Source of the DNA: Tepidamorphus gemmatus
GTDB taxonomy: Bacteria; Pseudomonadota; Alphaproteobacteria; Rhizobiales; Tepidamorphaceae
NCBI RefSeq assembly: GCF_004346195.1
Contig: NZ_SMAK01000004.1
Location: 309,760 to 373,759 of the forward strand
Direction: 5' to 3'
Length of the DNA stretch: 64,000 bases
This document shows, one piece after another, positions 58,309 through 64,000 of this stretch. Below the pieces are notes generated by a model. That model was not told the origin of the DNA. It did not search any database and saw nothing but the letters and a program-made list of their open reading frames with translations. Each line of letters opens with the position of its first letter. Within the stretch, counting starts at the first letter, position 1. A program made the position numbers and the translations under genes.

Positions 58309-60732
58309 ATGACCAAGACCGGCGCGACCCCCTTCAGCGGAGTGGATGCACTGCGCGCTGCGGCCGAGCGCGCAGCTCGGCAGATCCCGCCGCTGTGGCC
58401 GCTCGAAACGTCTGTCGCGGTGAACCCGTTCCTCGGCCAGACGCACCTGAGCCTGGCGCATACGGCTGCCCTGCTGGGGCGCGTCGGCGGTGTTCCGGTG
58501 GCGATGCCGCGGTCATGGTACGAGAACCGGATCCGGGCTGAGGAGATCTCCGACGATGACCTGGCCGCAGCGCTGGCGGCCTCGCCGCATGCCGGACGGC
58601 CGGCCGATGTCGCGGCGCTCAAGGCGGCGAGCCGGGAATCCCGCCCCGCGCCTGACCAGCTGCCGACGGTGGCCGACCTGGCGGCGCGCGCCAGCGGCAT
58701 CGACTGGCCGGGACTCCTCGCTGATCGGATCGGTGTCTGGGCCGGCGGCTATTTCGATCGCGGGCAGGCACTCTGGGCCGCGCCCAGGCGCCGGTCCGCC
58801 TGGACTGCCTGGCGCGACAACGCAATCCACGACCTCACGCCGGAAATCATGGGCCTGAAGGGGTTCGCGGCCTTTGTCGCGGAGGCCCCCGAACTGCCAG
58901 AGGACGCGATGGTCCGCGCCGTCGCTCGGCTGGGTCTCGGTGCCGCCGCGCTCGACACCTATTTCCACCAGCTTCTGCTGTCGCTCTGCGGCTGGGCGCA
59001 ATTTGCGCGCTACGAGCTCTGGCGGGCCGAGCTGGCAGGGGGAACGGATGCGACGATCACCGATCTGCTGGCGATACGGTTGCTGTGGGAGGAGGCGCTG
59101 TTCCTTCGGTACGAGGCCGCCGTCGCCGATCAATGGGCGGCGGTCGGCAGCGCCCATGCCGCGCCGATCGTGCCGTCGCCGCACGACGTCATCGACGAGA
59201 TCCTCCAGGAGGCGGCCGAGCGGGCGGCACAGCGCGCTCTCGCTGGCGCGCTGACGGCACCGGCGCCCAAGCCGGACAGCAGCCGGCCGACGCTGCAGGC
59301 CGCCTTCTGCATAGATGTGCGTTCGGAAGTCTTCCGCAGGGCGCTCGAATCCGTCGATCCGTCGATCCGGACCCTCGGCTTTGCCGGCTTCTTCGGCGTC
59401 TTTGCCAAGCATCGGCGCTTCGCCTCCGACATCGACGAGTTGCGGCTGCCGGTCCTGCTCAATCCGACCGTCACGTCAGCGGCAGGTGACGCGACCGACC
59501 GGGACGCCGATCTCATGGCGCGCTGCCGGGCGCGTGCAAAGCGCGCCTGGGGCCGCTTCAAGCTTGCGGCCGTCTCCTCCTTCGCCTTCGTCGAGGCGAC
59601 GGGACCGGTCTATGCGGCGAAACTCGTTCGTGACGCCTTCGGGTTCGACCGGATGCCGATGCCGAACGACCCGGCGCCGCGCTTCGTGCCAGAACCCGAT
59701 CGCGATACCCGCGTGACCATGGCCGCGACGATCCTGCGCGCGATGTCGCTGACCGACGGTTTCGCGCGGATCGTGCTGCTCGCCGGCCATGGCGGCAACG
59801 TCGTCAACAATCCCTTTGCCAGCGGCTTGCATTGCGGCGCCTGTGGAGGTTATTCGGGCGAGGTCAATGCCCGCCTGCTGGCACGGCTCCTCAACGCTGC
59901 GGATGTGCGCGAGGGGCTGGCGCAACAGGGCATCACGGTGCCGGAAGACACGCTGTTCGTCGCCGCACTGCATGACACGACCACCGACACTGTCACCCTC
60001 TATGATGGCGACGTCGCAACGGACCGCCATGCCGCTGATCTGGCCAGGGTGCGGCGCTGGCTCGACGCCGCCGGCAGGGTGACGCGGGGGGAGCGTGCCT
60101 TGCGGCTGCCGCTCGCGTCGGATGAGCGCGCAATCGGAGCGAGGGCTCGCAACTGGGCTGAGGTTCGTCCTGAATGGGGGCTTGCCGGATGCAGGTTCTT
60201 CATTGCCGCGCCACGCCGGCGAACCGCAGGCCGCAGCCTCGAGGGCAGAGCCTTCCTCCACGACTATGACTGGCGACAGGACGGACAGCGCGGCTTCGCC
60301 GTGCTCGAACTGATCCTGACCGCGCCGGTGGTGGTGGCGAGCTGGATAAGCCTGCAATATTACGGCTCGACGGTCGCACCCGAGACCTTCGGCTCCGGCA
60401 ACAAGCTCCTGCACAATGTTGTCGGCGGCATCGGCGTGCTCGAGGGCAATGGCGGGAGCATGCGGGCCGGCCTGCCGTGGCAGTCCGTCCACGACGGCGA
60501 GCGGTATGTCCATGAACCGGTACGCCTCACGGTCTGCATCGAGGCACCGCGGGAGGCGATGACGGACATCCTGCGGCGGCACGACAACGTGCGCGCCCTG
60601 TTCGACAATCGCTGGCTGCACCTCTTCGAGATCGACGAGGCGGGGCAGCTCGCCTGGCGCTATGCCGGCGATCTCCGCTGGGAGCCGGCTGCAGCGCGCG
60701 CCGGCATCGACAAGCTGGAGGCGGTCGCATGA
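58309..60732 (+). CDS. dabA: DabA-type zinc protein (DUF2309) of an inorganic carbon transporter
   Basis: 807-aa cytoplasmic protein of the UPF0753/DUF2309 family. The carbonic-anhydrase-like zinc site is conserved: Cys334 and Asp336 ([16 protein letters not shown]), His494 ([14 protein letters not shown]) and Cys509 ([14 protein letters not shown]). The His-Cys spacing of 15 matches H524 and C539 of the Halothiobacillus protein. The family N terminus [16 protein letters not shown] is present. DabA converts CO2 to bicarbonate with directionality given by DabB. A clear partner arrangement dabB-dabA with a 21-base gap. In a mostly heterotrophic gene setting it probably feeds carboxylations. Confidence 0.94.
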   Translation: MTKTGATPFSGVDALRAAAERAARQIPPLWPLETSVAVNPFLGQTHLSLAHTAALLGRVGGVPVAMPRSWYENRIRAEEISDDDLAAALAASPHAGRPADVAALKAASRESRPAPDQLPTVADLAARASGIDWPGLLADRIGVWAGGYFDRGQALWAAPRRRSAWTAWRDNAIHDLTPEIMGLKGFAAFVAEAPELPEDAMVRAVARLGLGAAALDTYFHQLLLSLCGWAQFARYELWRAELAGGTDATITDLLAIRLLWEEALFLRYEAAVADQWAAVGSAHAAPIVPSPHDVIDEILQEAAERAAQRALAGALTAPAPKPDSSRPTLQAAFCIDVRSEVFRRALESVDPSIRTLGFAGFFGVFAKHRRFASDIDELRLPVLLNPTVTSAAGDATDRDADLMARCRARAKRAWGRFKLAAVSSFAFVEATGPVYAAKLVRDAFGFDRMPMPNDPAPRFVPEPDRDTRVTMAATILRAMSLTDGFARIVLLAGHGGNVVNNPFASGLHCGACGGYSGEVNARLLARLLNAADVREGLAQQGITVPEDTLFVAALHDTTTDTVTLYDGDVATDRHAADLARVRRWLDAAGRVTRGERALRLPLASDERAIGARARNWAEVRPEWGLAGCRFFIAAPRRRTAGRSLEGRAFLHDYDWRQDGQRGFAVLELILTAPVVVASWISLQYYGSTVAPETFGSGNKLLHNVVGGIGVLEGNGGSMRAGLPWQSVHDGERYVHEPVRLTVCIEAPREAMTDILRRHDNVRALFDNRWLHLFEIDEAGQLAWRYAGDLRWEPAAARAGIDKLEAVA

Positions 60733-60855
60733 CACCATCGCGGTCGCTCATGCGGTACCCGGCAAGCCGCAGCGGTGGGCCGGCCTGCTCAGGCGGCACC
60801 CCCGCACAACTAACCGCCGTTAGGACATTCGTGCGAAAAGCAGATGCGCGCCCCC

Positions 60856-61650
60856 ATGAACAGGATCGACCAGCTCGAGAACGAGAGCGTGTTCATCTTG
60901 CGAGAGGCTTTCAGCCAGGTCGGCTCTCTGGCGATGCTCTGGTCGCTCGGCAAGGATTCCAACGTGATGATCTGGCTCGCCCGCAAGGCGTTCTTCGGAC
61001 GGGTGCCGTTTCCAGTCGTCCATCTCGATACCGAGGCTGAGTTCCCGGAAGCCTATGCGTTCCGGGATTGCTACGCCTCGGAATGGGGATTGAACCTGAT
61101 CGCCGAAATCTGCCCGCCGATCGAGGCGATTGATCCGTCGCTGCCGCCAGCAAGTCGTTTTGCCGCGCGCAAGAGCGCAGGCCTCAAACAATGCCTGGCA
61201 CGACACGGATTCACCGGGCTGATCGCCGGAATCCGCCGCGACGAACAATCCGTCCGGGCCAAGGAGCGCGTCTTCAGCCCGCGCGATCAGCACGGCGACT
61301 GGGACTATCGCGATCAGCCGCCGGAATTCTGGGATCAGTTCAACACGAGCCTGCCGCCCGGCGCGCATGTGCGTATCCATCCGTTGCTGTCGTGGACGGA
61401 GATCGACGTCTGGCGATACATCGCGCGCGAACGCATTCCGCTGGTTCCGCTCTATTTCGCGAAGGTGGGCTACCGCTACCGCTCGCTCGGCGAGGTCGGG
61501 ACGACGGCGCCCATCGCCTCGGACGCCGCCACCGTCGAGGACATCATCGCCGAGCTCGAGGCGACGCAGACCGAAGAACGCGAAGGCCGCCTGATGGACC
61601 ATGAAGCCGAAGATGCCTTCGAGCGTCTCAGACTGAGCGGCTATCTCTAG
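60856..61650 (+). CDS. CysD-like PP-loop ATPase (sulfate adenylyltransferase small subunit-type) without CysN
   Basis: 264-aa protein of the adenylyltransferase/PAPS-reductase N-type family. The PP-loop is SLGKDSNVMIWLARKAF (Ser30-Ser35), and a CysD-type block GIRRDEQSVRAKERVFSPRD follows. CysD is about 300 aa; here about 35 residues are missing in the C-terminal third, where CysD has a F-R-T-L-G-C-W segment and this protein has RYRSLGEVGTTAPIAS. CysD needs its GTPase partner CysN; no cysN gene is in the window. The function may therefore be a different adenylyl or sulfur transfer. The start at 60856 is chosen over 60844 by alignment to CysD; neither has a clear ribosome site. It lies 120 bases after dabA. 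Confidence 0.8.
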   Translation: MNRIDQLENESVFILREAFSQVGSLAMLWSLGKDSNVMIWLARKAFFGRVPFPVVHLDTEAEFPEAYAFRDCYASEWGLNLIAEICPPIEAIDPSLPPASRFAARKSAGLKQCLARHGFTGLIAGIRRDEQSVRAKERVFSPRDQHGDWDYRDQPPEFWDQFNTSLPPGAHVRIHPLLSWTEIDVWRYIARERIPLVPLYFAKVGYRYRSLGEVGTTAPIASDAATVEDIIAELEATQTEEREGRLMDHEAEDAFERLRLSGYL

Positions 61651-61654
61651 CGCG

Positions 61655-62536
61655 ATGCCGTCGACCGGAGTCAACGGGGCATCTGCCTGGTCGCTCGCGG
61701 GCAAGCGCGCCGTGCTGGCAACCATGCATGGCAAGGAACGGGTCGTCCGGCCGCTGCTCGAAGGCTGCCTCGGACTGGACGTGGTCGTCCCGCATGGCTT
61801 CGACACCGACCGGTTCGGCACCTTCAGCCGCGAGATCGAACGCAGGGGCAGCCAGCTCGACGCGGCCCGTTCCAAGATCGAGGCCGCGTTCGCTCACGAT
61901 CCCCACGCTCGCGTCGCCATCGCCAGCGAGGGGGCCTTCGGACCGCACCCGCTCCTGCCCATCGTGCCGATGGGCCGGGAGATCGTGGTATTGCGCGACC
62001 GCGACACCGGCCTCGAGCTGATCGGTCATCATGCAGACCTGTCAACGAATTTCGCCCATGAGACGGTCGAGACCGCTGCGGCCGCCAGAGCCTTCGCCGC
62101 ACGGATCGGCTTTCCCCGTCACGGCCTCATCGTCACCGGCGTTGCGGATGGCGCACCGACGCCGGACCGGTATCTCGACAAGGGCATCTACACCGTTTCG
62201 GCGCTCACGCAGTCCGTGGAGAACGTCCTGGCGCTGTGCGGTGCGGCCCATGTGGAGACGGACATGCGCGCCAACCGGAATCCGACGCGGATGCGCGCGA
62301 TCAGGCGCGCGACGATCGATCTCGTCCGCACATTCCGCAGCCTCTGTCCGAATTGTTCGCGCCCCGGCTTCGCCGTCACTCAGCGCCTGACCGGCCTGCC
62401 CTGCACCTGGTGCGGCGAACCTACCACCGCCCTGCGGGCGGAGGTGGCTGTCTGTGCAGGCTGCGGTCACTCGCTCGAACGGCCGGTTGCGGCGGAGACC
62501 GAAGATCCTGGACTGTGCCCTGTCTGCAACCCCTGA
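61655..62536 (+). CDS. DUF6671-like protein with C-terminal zinc ribbons
   Basis: 293 aa. The N-terminal domain (LATMHGKERVVRPLLEGCLG, then VVVPHGFDTDRFGTFSREIE, then SEGAFGPHPLLPIVP) resembles the DUF6671 family, whose function is unknown. The C-terminal 60 residues contain four CxxC pairs (CPNC, CTWC, CAGC, CPVC), which would hold two zinc ions as ribbons. There is no signal or membrane segment, so it is cytoplasmic. It starts four bases after the CysD-like stop, so the pair is tightly coupled. Possible roles are a nucleotide-binding enzyme with a zinc-ribbon RNA or protein contact; this is inference. Confidence 0.6.
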   Translation: MPSTGVNGASAWSLAGKRAVLATMHGKERVVRPLLEGCLGLDVVVPHGFDTDRFGTFSREIERRGSQLDAARSKIEAAFAHDPHARVAIASEGAFGPHPLLPIVPMGREIVVLRDRDTGLELIGHHADLSTNFAHETVETAAAARAFAARIGFPRHGLIVTGVADGAPTPDRYLDKGIYTVSALTQSVENVLALCGAAHVETDMRANRNPTRMRAIRRATIDLVRTFRSLCPNCSRPGFAVTQRLTGLPCTWCGEPTTALRAEVAVCAGCGHSLERPVAAETEDPGLCPVCNP

Positions 62537-62561
62537 TGGCAATAACCCTTAGGAGGAGGCA

Positions 62562-62798
62562 ATGGAATTCGACCAGCGGCTGGCGGACTATCTGCAGGAA
62601 GCGGAGGCTCGCATCGACTGGGTCCTGGCGCATCCGCACACGAGCGACTGGTTGAGGACGGCCCTCGACGGCGCGCGCCGCCGCAACCCCGTCGAACTCC
62701 TGAACGACCTCGAGATGCTCGACCATCTCCTGCGGTCTCGCGCACGGGCGCAGATCGAGGCGGCCCTGCCGGTGCCGGCGGACCGACCGAATGCCTGA
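62562..62798 (+). CDS. Small hypothetical protein downstream of the DabAB operon
   Basis: 78 aa, not recognised, mostly helical: FDQRLADYLQEAEARIDWVL, SDWLRTALDGARRRNPVELL and NDLEMLDHLLRSRARAQIEA. An excellent ribosome site (AGGAGGAGG) three bases before the ATG makes it a genuine gene. It lies 25 bases after the DUF6671-like gene and ends inside the stem of a hairpin (62795-62816), so it is the last gene of the dabB operon. It may be a small partner of one of the preceding proteins. Confidence 0.6.
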   Translation: MEFDQRLADYLQEAEARIDWVLAHPHTSDWLRTALDGARRRNPVELLNDLEMLDHLLRSRARAQIEAALPVPADRPNA

Positions 62799-62816
62799 TC
62801 GGCATCATCCGATCAG
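62795..62816 (+). terminator. Hairpin at the end of the dab operon
   Basis: Perfect 8-base arms CTGATCGG / CCGATCAG with a 6-base loop; the left arm includes the stop codon of the 78-aa gene. No T tract follows. A likely end or processing signal for the operon. Confidence 0.5.
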
Positions 62817-63170
62817 CGGCCTCCGGACCTCTCCGCCTCGCCGCCAAGTCTGACGACGAACCGGTTGCCGGTTCTGCGGGAACTGCTCTGGCGGACACGG
62901 GACGCGATCTGGGCTCGCCGAGGTCGCCTGGCCTGTCGCAGCCGAGAAGCGCATCCTCGAACGCACAGGCACTGCACCGATCGCCATGGCATCGGCCATG
63001 ACTATGGTCCGGCGGTCGATACGGGGCTTTCCGAAAACGGACCGGAGGCGCAGCTCATCGCCCGGCGTTCAGAGGTCACCACTTCATGTCAGGGGCGCCG
63101 GCGGAACCTTCCATGCCCGGGCGTTGGCTCGGTTCCGAACTGCTTCGCTGGATCGACCGCGACCCGGCCC
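62817..63170. other. Intergenic region without a convincing gene
   Basis: 354 bases between the dab operon end and the 3' end of the fused GntR gene. It holds one more dyad, GAACCGG-N3-CCGGTTC at 62858-62874, which may act with the preceding hairpin as a bidirectional terminator. No open frame here has protein-like composition or a ribosome site. Confidence 0.4.
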
Positions 63171-64000
63171 TCAAATCGAGCCGCTGGCCAGGGCGTGTTC
63201 GACCCCGCCGATCAGATGCGTCTCGAGGATCGCCTTGGCCGCATCCGCGTCCCGGGCCAGAGACGCCTCCAGCAGAGCGCGGTGCTCGGCGGCGGCGATG
63301 CTGCCGCGAAACGACAATGCGATCATCTGATAGCGCAGATACTTGTCGAAGATGCCGCCGTGCAGATGCATGAGCACGTCCGAGCCGCAGGCCGAGATCA
63401 GCGCCTGGTGAAACTCCCAATCGTGGCGTTTCCACAGGCCGGCCTGACTGCGGTCGCCCTGGTCCATGCGCTTTTCCATCGCGGCCAGCTTGTGATAGGC
63501 GGCGACGACCCGCGCCTCCCAGTCGACATCGCCGCGGCGGAAGGAATCCGCCAGCGCCTGCCCTTCGACCAGCAGACGCAGTTCGGCCAGTTCGCGCAGG
63601 TTTTCCGGTGAGACCTGCACAACCTCGAAACCGCGTTGCCCCTCGGCCAACACCAGCCCCTCGGTGGCCAGCCGGTTGAGCACCTCGCGCAGCGTGCTGA
63701 CCGAGGCGCCATATTGATCGCGCAGTCCCTCGAGCCTGAGTTTGCGGCCAGGCACGAGCGCACCGCTCAGGATGTCGCCGCGCACCTTGCGCCAGACGGA
63801 AGCCGCGACCGTCTCGCGCGGCGGATCGAACTGGGCCACCGAGTCTCCATCGGAAGCCAGCAGGCCCAGTGCTGCGGTGTGCTCGACACAGGCCGCGATA
63901 TGCCCGGCCAGTACCTGTATCGCGCGGTCGGCGTCCCGGGCCAGCGCACAGTCGCGCAGCATGCGATGTTCCTCGGCGGCCTCGGTGCCGCGAAAAATCA
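63171..64000 (-). CDS. GntR/FCD-family regulator, apparent tandem fusion (5' end outside window)
   Basis: Partial: the frame is open to the window edge. The C-terminal part is a complete FadR-type unit, with GntR helix-turn-helix (VWRKVRGDILSGALVPGRKL, then YGASVSTLREVLNRLATEGL) and FCD domain (LRELAELRLLVEGQALADS, then KRHDWEFHQALISACG). Before it, the residues from 64000 inward read FRGTEAAEEHRMLRDCALAR and DADRAIQVLAGHIAACVEHT, which closely match this protein's own FCD end (SFRGSIAAAEHRALLEASLA, RDADAAKAILETHLIGGVEH). So a first FCD domain precedes the second regulator unit in the same chain. A single-chain pseudodimer is inferred; the missing N terminus should hold another helix-turn-helix. 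Confidence 0.82.
   Translation of the reverse strand, partial: IFRGTEAAEEHRMLRDCALARDADRAIQVLAGHIAACVEHTAALGLLASDGDSVAQFDPPRETVAASVWRKVRGDILSGALVPGRKLRLEGLRDQYGASVSTLREVLNRLATEGLVLAEGQRGFEVVQVSPENLRELAELRLLVEGQALADSFRRGDVDWEARVVAAYHKLAAMEKRMDQGDRSQAGLWKRHDWEFHQALISACGSDVLMHLHGGIFDKYLRYQMIALSFRGSIAAAEHRALLEASLARDADAAKAILETHLIGGVEHALASGSI

Noticed and set aside
1-64000. tRNA, rRNA, CRISPR arrays, insertion sequences, integrases
   Set aside because: Intergenic gaps are short and were read for cloverleaf, repeat-spacer and transposase signals; none was found.

Overview
The window is GC-rich chromosomal DNA with tightly packed operons, frequent GTG and TTG starts and ATGA or GTGA stop-start overlaps. 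The gene content (TRAP importers, Liv-type ABC importer, form I CO dehydrogenase cluster, hydantoinase-type operons, DabAB) fits a heterotrophic or mixotrophic alphaproteobacterium, probably of the Hyphomicrobiales type. That assignment rests on gene content only; there is no rRNA in the window. I saw no tRNA, rRNA, CRISPR array, insertion sequence or phage gene.

Layout. (1) 1-7962, minus strand: an operon with a sigma70-like promoter and an overlapping palindrome (7909-7962). It carries 2-oxoacid dehydrogenase E1 alpha and beta, a TRAP importer (DctP, DctQ, DctM), an acetolactate-synthase-like TPP enzyme and a second DctP. (2) 8092-19592, minus strand: an eleven-gene operon for an unknown acid. 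It has an MBL hydrolase, a VAO-type FAD oxidase, a divergent aconitase-type hydratase (large and small subunits), an isocitrate-lyase/PEP-mutase-family lyase, LivKHMGF and a tandem alpha/beta-hydrolase. A divergent IclR gene and a palindromic operator lie at its head. (3) 20574-29424, plus strand: a cox cluster in the order coxC-like, M, S, L, D, E, F, G. CoxL has the form I AYRCSFR loop. (4) 29458-31522: a TrmO-like methyltransferase and an ArsR plus double-SRPBCC pair. (5) 31714-40845: two divergent units around a GntR regulator and twin palindromes. One encodes HyuB, HyuA, a Cys-less isochorismatase-fold protein and a lyase. The other encodes GntR, LeuC-like and LeuD-like subunits and an Asp/Glu-racemase-family protein. 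(6) 40837-52465, minus strand: a TRAP importer followed by a methyltransferase, SDR, two TIGR04076-like proteins, an OYE-type flavoprotein, a GMC oxidoreductase, two AhpD/CMD-fold proteins and a SnoaL-like protein. (7) 52691-55634, plus strand: an FAD flavoprotein, an alpha/beta-hydrolase and an unknown protein. (8) 55707-62816: LysR divergent from dabB-dabA, followed by a CysD-like PP-loop protein, a DUF6671-like zinc-ribbon protein and a 78-aa protein. (9) 63171-64000, minus strand: the 3' part of a GntR/FCD regulator that appears to be a tandem fusion.

Functional reading. Most of the window is accessory catabolism: three importers, each linked to its own enzyme set and regulator. Two separate modules combine an aconitase-superfamily hydratase with an ICL/PEPM-family lyase. 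That combination is known from hydration and C-C cleavage of substituted maleates and malates, for example dimethylmaleate hydratase plus dimethylmalate lyase. CO oxidation (cox) and inorganic carbon uptake (DabAB) add an energy and carbon-supply layer. The points most worth pursuing are the DabAB operon with its three companion genes, the fused double GntR regulator, and a run of family members that lack canonical catalytic residues: Cys-less isochorismatase fold, LeuD without SSRE, hydrolases with His at the nucleophile elbow, and a TMADH-type flavoprotein with a Cys-to-His change in its Fe-S motif.
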